From: Paenibacillus_AA sp045062745
GTDB lineage: Bacteria > Bacillota > Bacilli > Paenibacillales > NBRC-103111
Length of the DNA stretch: 64,000 bases
Assembly: GCF_045062745.1 (NCBI RefSeq)
Contig: NZ_JBJGED010000006.1
Coordinates: forward strand, 1-64,000
Direction of reading: 5' to 3'
Below, in pieces: positions 26,416 through 35,180 of this stretch. A model generated the notes under the pieces. It ran no database searches, was not told the origin of the DNA, and worked only from the letters and a program-made list of their open reading frames with translations. Position 1 is the stretch's first letter, and each line of letters opens with the position of its first letter. Position numbers and translations under genes: made by a program.

Positions 26416-27282
26416 TCAGCCGAGCCCTGGCAGGTTAACCAGCTTCCGGTAAGCGGTCGGACTCATACCGAACTGCTCTGTGAACCGGCGCGTGAAATAG
26501 GGAGGGGACTCGAATCCGACTTCATCGGCGATTACATTCACGGGGCGGGCGGTGAACCTCAAGAGCTTGGCTGCTCGCTGCAGCCGCATTTGGATCAGCA
26601 GATCGGTTAAGCTTGCTCCCGTCTGTTCCTTCACCAAGTGAGACAATCGGGACGACGATAAATTCACCAAGCTGGCCAAATCGGACGTCCGGTGCTTCCC
26701 GCGCAGCTCATCCGCCAACACCTTGAGGATCGTTTCCACACGCTCATCCAACTGCGGACCTTTGTCTGGTTTCGTGTGCATCTCATGCAGCAGGATTAAG
26801 ATTTCCGACAAAGCGAGCATAGCCAAGTCTTGTCTAATCTTACTCGAGTCGAGCGAGTCCTGAACCAATCTCTGGAATGCCTGTTCAATTCGCAATCGCC
26901 CGGACGGTTCCCCTAATGGGAAATGGATCAGTTGCTCCGCGGTTCTCGGAAGCTTCAGATGAGGGAGCTGTTCGGCCACCGGCACGAAATGCACCCACAT
27001 GATTTCCCAGATCGTGTCTCCAGCATTGGCCGCATAGTGATGCGGGATTCCAGGCGGGATGATCACCAAGTCCCCGTGCCGGCTTACGGTCACCTCTCGA
27101 TCGACCCTAAACGACCCTTCCCCGCGGGCGGTATAGATCATTAGCCAATCCTTCGTGCCTTTCGTGCGATGGCCGTAAAATCCATAGGAACAATGAAAAT
27201 GCCCCGCGAGCAGTACGCCGAACGTCGGAATGTTCGTTTCTTCGGTGTAGTGAAACAGGTATTTGTTTTCCATAGGGGGCAT
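26416..27282 (-). CDS. AraC-family transcriptional regulator with cupin sensor
   Basis: 288 residues. The N-terminal cupin (about 15-110; GDLVIIPPGIPHHYAA) probably binds a small ligand; the C-terminal AraC domain (about 185-285) shows two helix-turn-helix units (ASLVNLSSSRLSHLVKEQ and VGFESPPYFTRRFTEQFG). AGGAGG lies four bases before the first ATG. It probably controls the PhyH gene 124 bases downstream. Confidence 0.9.
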   Translation of the reverse strand: MPPMENKYLFHYTEETNIPTFGVLLAGHFHCSYGFYGHRTKGTKDWLMIYTARGEGSFRVDREVTVSRHGDLVIIPPGIPHHYAANAGDTIWEIMWVHFVPVAEQLPHLKLPRTAEQLIHFPLGEPSGRLRIEQAFQRLVQDSLDSSKIRQDLAMLALSEILILLHEMHTKPDKGPQLDERVETILKVLADELRGKHRTSDLASLVNLSSSRLSHLVKEQTGASLTDLLIQMRLQRAAKLLRFTARPVNVIADEVGFESPPYFTRRFTEQFGMSPTAYRKLVNLPGLG

Positions 27283-27290
27283 GTAACCTC

Positions 27291-27944
27291 CTAGAGATTT
27301 AGTAATGACTGTGCTTTTCGAGCAAGGTTAGCTCTTATTTTCTTATCCGCCTCACCCCTATACTGGGCGACCAATACGGCTAGGCCATCTGGTGACAAAG
27401 TCTTGCCTCCTCGATCTAAAGCCAGCTCCAAGGTGGAATACGCTCGCAATTCCAGTAACCGCTTCACCTGCTCCGACTGCAATTGACCTCCCTCGGATAT
27501 ACAGCTTCGGCACTGGTAGGCATAGCTCTCTTTCAGAAAAGCTTGGCTTGAAAATACCCGCCCGGCGTCCGAAACTTGATCGCTTGTAAGAGCATCCGAC
27601 TTCAGAGCTTGGACGATGATGCTTTCTAGCGCAACCGTATAATGTTTAGCCGCTTCCTCCAGCAGCATGCTGAAGAGAACCGAGTCGAATCGATTGTCGT
27701 TTCTCCTCAACTCGGTACGAAAGTACCACCAAATCAGAGGCTCCCTCGCCTCTCCAGCCAGGTGCAAGTCCTCCCGAAGTTCATAGATCAGCTTTAGGGC
27801 GGGATAGGAGAGCAAACTGTGGATTTGTTGTTGTCCGCTTGGATCCAATTGAGCCAATAAATCGGTTATTTTAACAATGGTTGTCTCCGCTTCGCCCAGG
27901 TTTGTTTCAGCCAGCCCGTTGATTTGACGTGCAAATTCCTGCAA
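27291..27944 (-). CDS. Helical protein of unknown function
   Basis: 217 residues, mostly predicted helix, soluble, with one Cys pair (YQCRSCIS). No family recognised. The start is TTG 27944, with GGGAGGGG five bases upstream; the longer frame to 28040 would run through the terminator of the previous gene and has no ribosome site. It is followed eight bases later by the start region of the AraC gene, so the two may be co-transcribed. Confidence 0.65.
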   Translation of the reverse strand: MQEFARQINGLAETNLGEAETTIVKITDLLAQLDPSGQQQIHSLLSYPALKLIYELREDLHLAGEAREPLIWWYFRTELRRNDNRFDSVLFSMLLEEAAKHYTVALESIIVQALKSDALTSDQVSDAGRVFSSQAFLKESYAYQCRSCISEGGQLQSEQVKRLLELRAYSTLELALDRGGKTLSPDGLAVLVAQYRGEADKKIRANLARKAQSLLNL

Positions 27945-27981
27945 ATCGTCCCCTCCCGCCGGTTTGGATCTTCTACTTGCC

Positions 27982-28016
27982 AAAAACAGCCTCTGGGAAC
28001 TCTCCCCAGAGACTGT
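27982..28016 (-). terminator. Terminator after the stalk-domain protein gene
   Basis: On the minus strand ACAGTCTCTGGG pairs with CCCAGAGGCTGT and TTTTTGG follows. It ends the transcript of the gene that stops at 28041 and proves that the next gene starts further on. Confidence 0.85.
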
Positions 28017-28040
28017 ATGGACCTGATGCATTGCCGGCAC

Positions 28041-28964
28041 TTAATTCCCGAACGGATTCGCCACAAGGCTGACATTGATCGTTCCATTCGGCTCGGCCGT
28101 GACCCATCCCAAGGTAATGCCCTGGTAATAGAACGTGATATTCAAGGTGCGGGAAGCGTTGCTTTGTTGCACATCCTTGGCGATTTGCTTCATATACGTT
28201 TCCTTATTTCGGAGGATGAGCCATTGAATCTTAAAATCATTAAGCGGCGGCGGTTCAGCGACCTCCGCTTTTGTTTGTACCACGTTTGTGGTGGTCAGCG
28301 TCAGCTCCCCAATGCGGAACATAGCTCGGAAGCGGGGGTACTCGGTTTGAAAAGCCTGCTTCGCGATCGTCGACATGTCGGCCAGCAAACTCTCTTTCAA
28401 ATACACGGTACCTTGATAACGAAACGCTTCGACTCCGCCGGCATACTCGTTCACGAAAGCTACGGTCCCGATGTCCGAGAACTTGGCGACCTTCGTTTTC
28501 TCGTCCCATTCGATCGTGAGCTGATACTTCTCCGCGCCGGCCGCCAGCGGCAAGTAGATGATACCGTCGGCCTTGAGCGCGGAAGCGCTGCTGTTCGGCA
28601 AGTAGTTGGGCAGCGATTCGAACGCTGGGCTCGTGACACCAGGCGTAGGTGTAGGAGTCGGAGTAGGCGTTGGAGACGGCCCAGGTGTCCCCGTAGATGC
28701 CCGCTTGCCCAACTCCACCGACTGCTCGGCTTCATTCCAATACACTTCCTTGCCCACCAGCCCCGCCAACTCTCGCAGCGGCAAATAGGTAGAACCTTCG
28801 TAGATGATCGGAGCATTTTTCAGCTCGACGGGCTGGCCGTCCAGCTTGATCGGCAATTTCGGGCGGAGATACGCCGAGATCTGCTCCAGCCCGTCATCCG
28901 CGAACACGGACGCCGAAGCCATGAGCAGTGCGCCGACCACTACGCCGGAAATAAATTTTTTCAT
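28041..28964 (-). CDS. Secreted protein with copper amine oxidase N-terminal (stalk) domain
   Basis: 307 residues. The signal peptide MKKFISGVVVGALLMASASVFA is cut before DDGLEQ. A stalk domain follows (about 30-85: IIYEGSTYLPLRELAGLVG), then a Pro/Thr repeat linker (PSPTPTPTPTPTPG, about 90-105), a second half-domain (IIYLPLAAGAEKY) and a C-terminal region of unknown fold. Stalk domains are thought to hold proteins at the cell wall. AGGAGG precedes ATG 28964; the longer frame is spurious. It is 19 bases after the sugar isomerase gene. Confidence 0.8.
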   Translation of the reverse strand: MKKFISGVVVGALLMASASVFADDGLEQISAYLRPKLPIKLDGQPVELKNAPIIYEGSTYLPLRELAGLVGKEVYWNEAEQSVELGKRASTGTPGPSPTPTPTPTPTPGVTSPAFESLPNYLPNSSASALKADGIIYLPLAAGAEKYQLTIEWDEKTKVAKFSDIGTVAFVNEYAGGVEAFRYQGTVYLKESLLADMSTIAKQAFQTEYPRFRAMFRIGELTLTTTNVVQTKAEVAEPPPLNDFKIQWLILRNKETYMKQIAKDVQQSNASRTLNITFYYQGITLGWVTAEPNGTINVSLVANPFGN

Positions 28965-28983
28965 GCAAAGAGGCCTCCTGTTC

Positions 28984-29805
28984 TTACCCCAACAGCTCCC
29001 GCATGTACCGCAGGTAATGCGGAAGGGCGACTTCCGGTCCCGGCAAGTCCGGGTACCACATCTTCTCCCACTCGAACGACAGGTAGCCGTCATAGCCGAT
29101 GGAGCGAAGCGCGGCGATGTTCTCCCGGATCGGGATGTAGCCTTCGCCGGTCAAGACATAGCGGTACTGGTGCCCGCGCGGATTGTGCGCATCCGGCACG
29201 CAGTCCTTGAAATGCGTGTGCAGGATGTTCGTGCCGAACCGCTCTACGACCTGCTGCGCGGTCTCGCCGCTGTGATACGTGTGCACCGTATCCCATAGCA
29301 GGGCGAGGCCGTCCGGATGGCCGGCCTCGCGGAGCACGCGCTCGACCGCCGCCGAGGCGGAGAAGTCGTCATGCGTCTCGATGAGGATCGAGACGCCGAG
29401 CGGGCGGACGAGCTCGGCACAGCGGGCGAGGCTCTCGGCGACTTGCGCGACGGCGAAGTCGAACGTCATGCCCTCCGGCACCTTCCCGAGGAAGGTGCGC
29501 ACGTATGGCGCGCCCAAGTCGTGCGCCAGCTCCGCGTTCACCCGCAGCTGCTGTACGTTGGCCTCCACCTCTTCCCGGGTTTTGCCCGTGAAGGTGGTGT
29601 AGCCGGACAGGCTGCGGATCTCTACGCCTCGCGAGCGGAACGACTCGGCAGCATGCCGGCGCTCGGAGGCGTTCAAAGACGGATCGACGTGGCGGTCACC
29701 CTTAATCCGCAGTTCGACGCCGTCATAGCCATATTCGCCGGCATGCTCCGCCACCTGCTGCAGGCTCCAGTCCGGGCAGCCCAATGTGCTGAATGCGAGT
29801 TTCAT
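28984..29805 (-). CDS. Sugar-phosphate isomerase/epimerase-like TIM-barrel protein
   Basis: 273 residues, AP-endonuclease-2/IolE-like fold. Metal ligands are visible: Glu in LIETHDD, Asp in LLWDTVHTY, His in LHTHFKD, and Glu in LSFEWEKMW. It is expected to isomerise or epimerise a sugar or sugar acid in the cytoplasm. It lies 19 bases after an enolase-superfamily gene and before the stalk-protein gene, suggesting one operon. Confidence 0.88.
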   Translation of the reverse strand: MKLAFSTLGCPDWSLQQVAEHAGEYGYDGVELRIKGDRHVDPSLNASERRHAAESFRSRGVEIRSLSGYTTFTGKTREEVEANVQQLRVNAELAHDLGAPYVRTFLGKVPEGMTFDFAVAQVAESLARCAELVRPLGVSILIETHDDFSASAAVERVLREAGHPDGLALLWDTVHTYHSGETAQQVVERFGTNILHTHFKDCVPDAHNPRGHQYRYVLTGEGYIPIRENIAALRSIGYDGYLSFEWEKMWYPDLPGPEVALPHYLRYMRELLG

Positions 29806-29824
29806 ACAATCGCTCCCTCCCGTC

Positions 29825-31129
29825 CTATCGGGTAGTCACTTGATTCATCACCGATTCGTAATGCTCGCTCGTGCTGAACGAGCCACCGCTTCTGGCGTAG
29901 AATGCATCGTCCAACAGGTATACGCCGTTAACCGAATGCGTCCAACCGGCGTAGCCCTCGGGATGGTAGCTGCGCATCCGCTCCCAGTTGGCGTAATTCT
30001 GGTGCCCGTTCGTCTCGATAATACCGACCTTAAGTCCTGGCAGCGGCGCGAGACGGGCGGCCAAGTTCTTATTCCAATCCACCATCCAGGGGTTCACGGT
30101 CAAGTCCGCGCACAGACATGGGATGCCGCGTTCATGCGCGGCTTTGGCCACCTGCAGCGTGACGCTGAGCGTCTTGGCGATCGGCTTGAGCGTAATCGCC
30201 CGGTAACCTAGCTCGATGCGCTCCACGGCATCGAGCACATTGTGTACGCTCTCGTCCGCCGTCACCCGGACGGGGATGTCGTGCACCGCGACCTTGTTCT
30301 CCTCCGCGAACGGCTCCTCGAACAGGACGACCCGGTCCAAGGCGCCGATCCGGTCGGCATGGTCGAGCAGGCGCAGCACCCGGTCGGTCGTATCGTATCG
30401 GCCGTTCGCGTCTAAGTAGTACAGCACGCGGCCGCTGTCGGTATACGACGTCGTGCGGTCGGCGCACAGCCGGTGCAGGACGGTGAGCCGCTCCATGTCC
30501 CAAGCGAGCATTTTGTCCAGATCGCCGTCCTTGTCCGGATCGGAGCCGAGCTTGGCCTTCAGAAGGAAGTACCCGGCATCCAGCATGGCTATAATGTCCG
30601 CCTCGGTGTGCCCATAGGACACGACCGGGGTGGAGGCGAGCTCCCGGTGCCGATTAGACAGAATGGCCCGGAATTCCTCAGGCAGCATCGCGTCGTAGTC
30701 GGTGCGCCCGGTCTCCCGCGCGTAGAGCAGCCAGGCGGCATGGTCGAGCGGGACGAGCGCATTCAGCACGAACGTCTCCCGCAGGCCGCTGCGCCCTGTA
30801 ACCACTCGTCCATGGGCGAACGCCTTGTGCACGAGCTGCTCCAGCAGCTCCGGCGGCGTCCGGTACGAGGCGCCTTGCGCGAGCGACAAGGCATACCGGG
30901 TAATGTCCAGCATCATCTCGTTCGCCTGCTGCTCCGGCACGGTGAAGAACACGTTCGGGTCGGACCACAGCACGCTTTGAATGCCGAGGCCGATGGCGGA
31001 ATGCCCCGATGCGCTGTCTAGCTTTACGATCGTTTGCCACAGCTCGCTCAGATAACCGCCCTTGAAGCCGAATGGGCTTTGCAGCGGCTCCCTCTCGGTC
31101 GCCACACCGGCTGTTTGGATTTGAATCAT
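29825..31129 (-). CDS. Enolase-superfamily enzyme (mandelate racemase/sugar-acid dehydratase-like)
   Basis: 434 residues. Barrel metal ligands: Asp in YYLDANGRY, Glu in LFEEPF and Asp-Glu in TADESVH; Lys in LLKAKLG and LKPIAKT may be the acid/base residues. The family abstracts the proton next to a carboxylate, in racemases or dehydratases of sugar acids; the substrate is not predictable. ATG 31129 follows AGGGAG by eight bases; GTG 31150 is a weaker start. It is followed by the TIM-barrel isomerase, so a second sugar-acid pathway is possible. Confidence 0.85.
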   Translation of the reverse strand: MIQIQTAGVATEREPLQSPFGFKGGYLSELWQTIVKLDSASGHSAIGLGIQSVLWSDPNVFFTVPEQQANEMMLDITRYALSLAQGASYRTPPELLEQLVHKAFAHGRVVTGRSGLRETFVLNALVPLDHAAWLLYARETGRTDYDAMLPEEFRAILSNRHRELASTPVVSYGHTEADIIAMLDAGYFLLKAKLGSDPDKDGDLDKMLAWDMERLTVLHRLCADRTTSYTDSGRVLYYLDANGRYDTTDRVLRLLDHADRIGALDRVVLFEEPFAEENKVAVHDIPVRVTADESVHNVLDAVERIELGYRAITLKPIAKTLSVTLQVAKAAHERGIPCLCADLTVNPWMVDWNKNLAARLAPLPGLKVGIIETNGHQNYANWERMRSYHPEGYAGWTHSVNGVYLLDDAFYARSGGSFSTSEHYESVMNQVTTR

Positions 31130-31155
31130 AGTACTCGCTCCCTCTCCCACACTTG

Positions 31156-32454
31156 TTATAGCCCCGAATCCTTCTTCAGCCGGGTCGCCTGGCTTCCGTC
31201 CACCGGCCGATCCCCATAGCGGACCGCCTCATACGCCTCGCCTAGCTCCCGACGCGCGGCATCGTTCATGTGCCGATCCTCCCGAGCGCTCAATTGCTCC
31301 CTGGCGGTCAGATGCGGCTCGAGCGGCGCACCCGCTCCGACGCTGCGGCGAATATAGAGTCGATACAAGAGCCGCACCCGCTCTGCCCCGCTCAACGCCT
31401 CCCACTTCGGATCGCGCTGGAACCGGGAGACGAACCCGGCGAGCCTATCGCGCAACTGCTGCTGCATTTCGCTCCAGTCCAGCAGCGTCGCCTTTTCTTC
31501 CTCGTACTCCTGCACGCCTTCTGGAGCTAGCGCTCCACGCTCTCGCAGCCAGACGATCAACCGACGCACGCCGCGAACGGCCAACCTCCCCAAGAAGAAC
31601 AGGACCACCAGCGCCAGCGCCACAACCAACGCGACACCAACGTAATAGAACAGCAATTCCATGAACCGGGCGAACGCGGACGGCCCCCCATCGCCTTCCA
31701 ACGGCATTTGTGGGTTTTGCACCGGTGGCGGTGTGGCGGAGATTGGATCAGGCTCGTCCTTGGTGCGTTGGAACAAAGCATTGATCAGCCCTACCAACCA
31801 ATTTTTGAGCGAAACGACCAGCTCCATAAGCGGCCGGATGTACCCGATGGCCATCACGACCGCCAGCACCAGAACGATGAGAAGCCGGTTTTTCCACATA
31901 ACCCCTGGTGCCAGCCGGACTTCGCGCGTTCCCGAGTGCGTCTCTTGCTTAAGATTGCTCGTATTCGACAGGAAGAGTGTCAGCACAAGCGCGACCGCCC
32001 CGAGCCACCCTAAGCTCGAAGAGTAGGTATCATAGAGCGCCACCCGGGTCAAGATCAACCCCGCGACCATATAGAAGATGAGGCAGATCCAGTACAAGCC
32101 CACCGGAAACAACTGATACCACGGCGTCCGAACGATACGAAAGCCATGAACGTACAGCACGCCGCCGGCAATCAAAGCCCCAAGCGCGGCAAACCCGGTT
32201 CCAAACACCAGCCATGTGCCGCCGATCAGCAGCACTCCGTTCACCAAGAGCAGCAGCACGCGCATCTCTAGCCGGAGCAGCAGCCGAAGCAGCGTCCCGA
32301 TCGGCATATAGAGCGTCAGCGCCGCTACCCAATAAGGAAATTGCTCTTCCAGGCCCGGGAGCGGGGAGATGAGCAGCAGGACGGGGTAGAACATCAACAC
32401 CTCTGCAACCCCTTGCACCCATGAACGGAGGAGCGTCCGAACCCAATTAGGCAT
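31156..32454 (-). CDS. Polytopic membrane protein with DUF4129-like C-terminus
   Basis: 432 residues. Six or more membrane helices occupy the first 210 residues, a Pro-rich loop follows, another helix lies at about 268-292, and the cytoplasmic tail (300-432) resembles DUF4129 (ALSGAERVRLLYRLYI, LTAREQLS). The MoxR, DUF58 and DUF4129/transglutaminase genes form a widespread cell-envelope operon of poorly known role. The start overlaps the stop of the DUF58 gene by eight bases. Confidence 0.78.
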   Translation of the reverse strand: MPNWVRTLLRSWVQGVAEVLMFYPVLLLISPLPGLEEQFPYWVAALTLYMPIGTLLRLLLRLEMRVLLLLVNGVLLIGGTWLVFGTGFAALGALIAGGVLYVHGFRIVRTPWYQLFPVGLYWICLIFYMVAGLILTRVALYDTYSSSLGWLGAVALVLTLFLSNTSNLKQETHSGTREVRLAPGVMWKNRLLIVLVLAVVMAIGYIRPLMELVVSLKNWLVGLINALFQRTKDEPDPISATPPPVQNPQMPLEGDGGPSAFARFMELLFYYVGVALVVALALVVLFFLGRLAVRGVRRLIVWLRERGALAPEGVQEYEEEKATLLDWSEMQQQLRDRLAGFVSRFQRDPKWEALSGAERVRLLYRLYIRRSVGAGAPLEPHLTAREQLSAREDRHMNDAARRELGEAYEAVRYGDRPVDGSQATRLKKDSGL

Positions 32455-33544
32455 GCGCCCGCACCTCCTCGCGCACGAGCGGCACGATCCGAACCGCGTT
32501 GTCGTTCCGCTCCAGCTGCTCGATGCACGCCTGAATCTCCTCGCTCACATAGGCGGTGATGAGGATGATGTCCATTTTGCGGGCTCCGCGCTCGATATCC
32601 TGTTCCAAGAACGTGCGAATCGCGATCGTCCGGTCCACCACGACCTGGGCGAGCGTGTCCAGCAGCAGCTCCAAGTGCTGTGTCCCGCTGCCAGGCTCCA
32701 CCCGCACAGACTCCTTCGGGCTGTCTACCGTGCCGCTATTGCAGCCGAAACCGGTCGGGATGCCCTTGCGGATCGAATCCGACGCCAGCGACGCGGCATA
32801 GCGCAGCCCCCGCTCGATCAGCTCGGGATCGGACACCTGGCTCCACATCTGCTCCGACACTTCGAAGTTCAGATAGATCATGAGCCGGTGGTCCGCCGTA
32901 AAATCCCGCTGGTGCACTTGCAGCTGACCGGTCCGGGCCGTCGCTTTCCAATTCACCGCATTCAGCGGGTCTCCATAGCGATACTCCCGCGCCCCCTGGA
33001 TGATGAACGGGTCGTCCAGAATCCACCGGCGAACCGTAATGTCGCCTTGCCAGCTGTGGGACGGCAGCGGGATGTCCTCGAGCGGCACAAGCCGCGGATA
33101 GACGAGCAGCCTTACGTTCAGCTTCAGCGTCTTGGACTGCGCCCCCATCCCGAATACGTCGCCGCACGATAACGACACGGTGTTCAGATCGTAGCAGCCC
33201 CTCTTCGCGCATACGATCCGGTGCCGGCGGATAACGCTAGTGAACGGCATGAGTGAGAAAAAGCTTTTCTGATTCTGCATGAGCGTCCCCGCGTGCACGT
33301 CGAAGTTCTCCTGCCGCGGGAACTGAAGCGACGCATCCATGAGCGATTCGAGCCGCAGCCAAGGCACCGGCAGCACCTTCGCGTTCGCGATCCGCTCCAC
33401 CAGGAGCACCGTATCGCCCTCGTAGCAGGCCCGCTCGCTGAAATGACGGGTGTACGAGATCCGGCGCAGCCCGAAGACCCCGAAAATTCTACCTTGCACA
33501 AAAACAGCAACGAAAGCGATGAAGAGCAGCCAGGCCGCGATCAT
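32447..33544 (-). CDS. DUF58 domain protein
   Basis: 365 residues. Two N-terminal hydrophobic stretches, then the DUF58 signature REYRYGDPLNAVNWKATARTG at about 185-205, and a von Willebrand A-like end (KMDIILITAYVS). DUF58 proteins work with MoxR ATPases, perhaps as a metal-dependent assembly partner. It is six bases after moxR and overlaps the next gene. Confidence 0.9.
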   Translation of the reverse strand: MIAAWLLFIAFVAVFVQGRIFGVFGLRRISYTRHFSERACYEGDTVLLVERIANAKVLPVPWLRLESLMDASLQFPRQENFDVHAGTLMQNQKSFFSLMPFTSVIRRHRIVCAKRGCYDLNTVSLSCGDVFGMGAQSKTLKLNVRLLVYPRLVPLEDIPLPSHSWQGDITVRRWILDDPFIIQGAREYRYGDPLNAVNWKATARTGQLQVHQRDFTADHRLMIYLNFEVSEQMWSQVSDPELIERGLRYAASLASDSIRKGIPTGFGCNSGTVDSPKESVRVEPGSGTQHLELLLDTLAQVVVDRTIAIRTFLEQDIERGARKMDIILITAYVSEEIQACIEQLERNDNAVRIVPLVREEVRAHA

Positions 33545-33549
33545 AACCG

Positions 33550-34560
33550 TCAGCCCCGTCCGACTAAAGCGTCCTCGGTCGGCACCGTCAGCTCGGCCAG
33601 CAGGCTGTCCAGCAGCGCCTCGGCCGGGTTGCCCTTCGCACGCGTCGTCGCCCGGAGGATGAGGCGGTGCGCCAATACGGGCTTGGCCATCGCTTTTACG
33701 TCGTCCGGAATGACATAATCCCGCCCTTGCAGAATGGCGTACACCTGCACCGCACGCAGCAGCGCCTGGCTCCCGCGCGGACTGACGCCCATAACGACGT
33801 CCTGATGGCTCCGGGTTTTCTCGACCAAAGCGAGCATGTAATCGTACAAATCTTCGTGGACACGCACTTGCGAGTAGTGGTCCTGCGCCGCTTCCACCTG
33901 AGCCGCCTCGGCGACGGCATGGATCTCGTCGAGCGGATTGGCGGATTTAAAGCGCTTTAAAATCGCTTTGCCCTCTTCCAAGGTCGGATACCCCATGCTT
34001 ACCTTGATTAGGAATCGGTCGAGCTGCGCCTCCGGCAGCGGGAACGTCCCGGAGTTCTCGATCGGGTTCTGCGTCGCGATGACCATGAACGGCCGCGTCA
34101 GCTTGCGCGTCTCCCCGTCGATGCTCACTTGCCGCTCCTCCATGCACTCGAGCAGGCTGGATTGCGTGCGGGGCGTCGCCCGGTTGATCTCGTCGGCCAG
34201 CAAAATATTCGAGAACACCGGGCCGGGCCGGAACTCGAAGCGGGACTGCTGCTGGTTGAAAAAGTTAATGCCGCTCAGGTCCGAGGGCAGCAAGTCCGGC
34301 GTGAACTGGATCCGCTTGAACACGCCTCCCACGGAGGCGGCCATCGCCTTCGCGAGCAGCGTCTTGCCCGTGCCGGGTACGTCCTCGAGCAGCACATGGC
34401 CGGAGGAGAACAGCGCTACCAGGAGCTGATCGATGATGGCGGATTTGCCTACGACCACCTTTTGTACATTGCCTTTAATGGCATCTGCCAATTGTTTAAT
34501 CTCATTCGTGTTCAATTGCGGCTCATCCTCTCCATGCTGGGGTGGCTTTACTAGTTTCAT
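33550..34560 (-). CDS. MoxR-family AAA+ ATPase
   Basis: 336 residues. Walker A VPGTGKTLLAK (about 60), Walker B ILLADEINRA (about 121), sensor 1 IATQNPIENSG and the lid with MGVSPRGSQALLRA are intact. MoxR ATPases act as chaperones for assembly or activation of envelope or metal proteins; here the partners are the DUF58 and DUF4129-like proteins encoded downstream. The first ATG has no strong ribosome site. A divergent small gene starts 135 bases away. Confidence 0.93.
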   Translation of the reverse strand: MKLVKPPQHGEDEPQLNTNEIKQLADAIKGNVQKVVVGKSAIIDQLLVALFSSGHVLLEDVPGTGKTLLAKAMAASVGGVFKRIQFTPDLLPSDLSGINFFNQQQSRFEFRPGPVFSNILLADEINRATPRTQSSLLECMEERQVSIDGETRKLTRPFMVIATQNPIENSGTFPLPEAQLDRFLIKVSMGYPTLEEGKAILKRFKSANPLDEIHAVAEAAQVEAAQDHYSQVRVHEDLYDYMLALVEKTRSHQDVVMGVSPRGSQALLRAVQVYAILQGRDYVIPDDVKAMAKPVLAHRLILRATTRAKGNPAEALLDSLLAELTVPTEDALVGRG

Positions 34561-34629
34561 ATTACAATAGATGGCAGGATTGGGATAGGGTTAGGACGGG
34601 GGAAAAGGGGATATCGACACGTTTTGCCG

Positions 34630-34666
34630 AATCTTGCATTATGCTTGACCCTTTGCATGGTATAAT
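34630..34666 (+). promoter_or_regulatory. Extended -10 promoter of the small coiled-coil gene
   Basis: TGGTATAAT (34658-34666) is an extended -10; a TTGCAT-like -35 upstream has a long spacing and is weak. It sits 30 bases before ATG 34696 and points away from moxR. Confidence 0.6.
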
Positions 34667-34695
34667 GGAGAGAAACGGAAAGGTGGTGAACAAAC

Positions 34696-34911
34696 ATGGC
34701 GGAAATGAACGAACGCGAGCTGCTAAATGCACTCCTGCATGAGCTTCGTGCCGTACGCGTCAAAGTCGATTCGACGGATGACCGATTTGATTTCCGTAAG
34801 GAAACGGCCAACAACTTCAACAAGATCGACCGTCGGCTGCGGTTTATCGAATCGGACTACGAACAGCTGAATGAACGTGTCGACAAATTGGAGCTGCGCA
34901 GTAACCTTTAA
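34696..34911 (+). CDS. Small coiled-coil protein of unknown function
   Basis: 71 residues, charged, with a heptad-like pattern (FNKIDRRLRFIESDYEQLNERVDKLE) and no membrane segment. AAAGGTGGTGA precedes ATG 34696 at good spacing and an extended -10 promoter lies 30 bases further up. The second half resembles short SlyX- or phage-type coiled coils but gives no function. Confidence 0.65.
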   Translation: MAEMNERELLNALLHELRAVRVKVDSTDDRFDFRKETANNFNKIDRRLRFIESDYEQLNERVDKLELRSNL

Positions 34912-35121
34912 TGGTGGATAGGCCCAAGCAATCTGGTCCATTCAACTACGTGACCGAACCCCGTATAGTCCCTCTTTTCCCAAAAATAACACTATGGGAA
35001 CACTCTATACCCCACAATAACGCCAATATCGAAGAAAACCGACCAATTAACTTTATGGCATCAACTTATTTCCTTGTAATTAGAAAATCAGCCTGATTAA
35101 GATGATGCCATCCCTTTACTT

Positions 35122-35160
35122 CAAAAACCCGTCTCACTCCTATTCTGAAGTTGAACGGGT
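35122..35160 (-). terminator. Terminator after the COG5610-like gene
   Basis: ACCCGT (35127-35132) pairs with ACGGGT (35155-35160) and a five-T tract follows on the minus strand. It lies 21 bases beyond the stop at 35181. Confidence 0.8.
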
Positions 35161-35180
35161 CTTCGTCATCCATTTAACCA

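Noticed and set aside
33946..33961. TTTAAAGCGCTTTAAA palindrome resembling a cre or other operator
   Set aside because: It lies inside moxR and is explained by its codons (Phe-Lys-Arg-Phe-Lys); no promoter is near.
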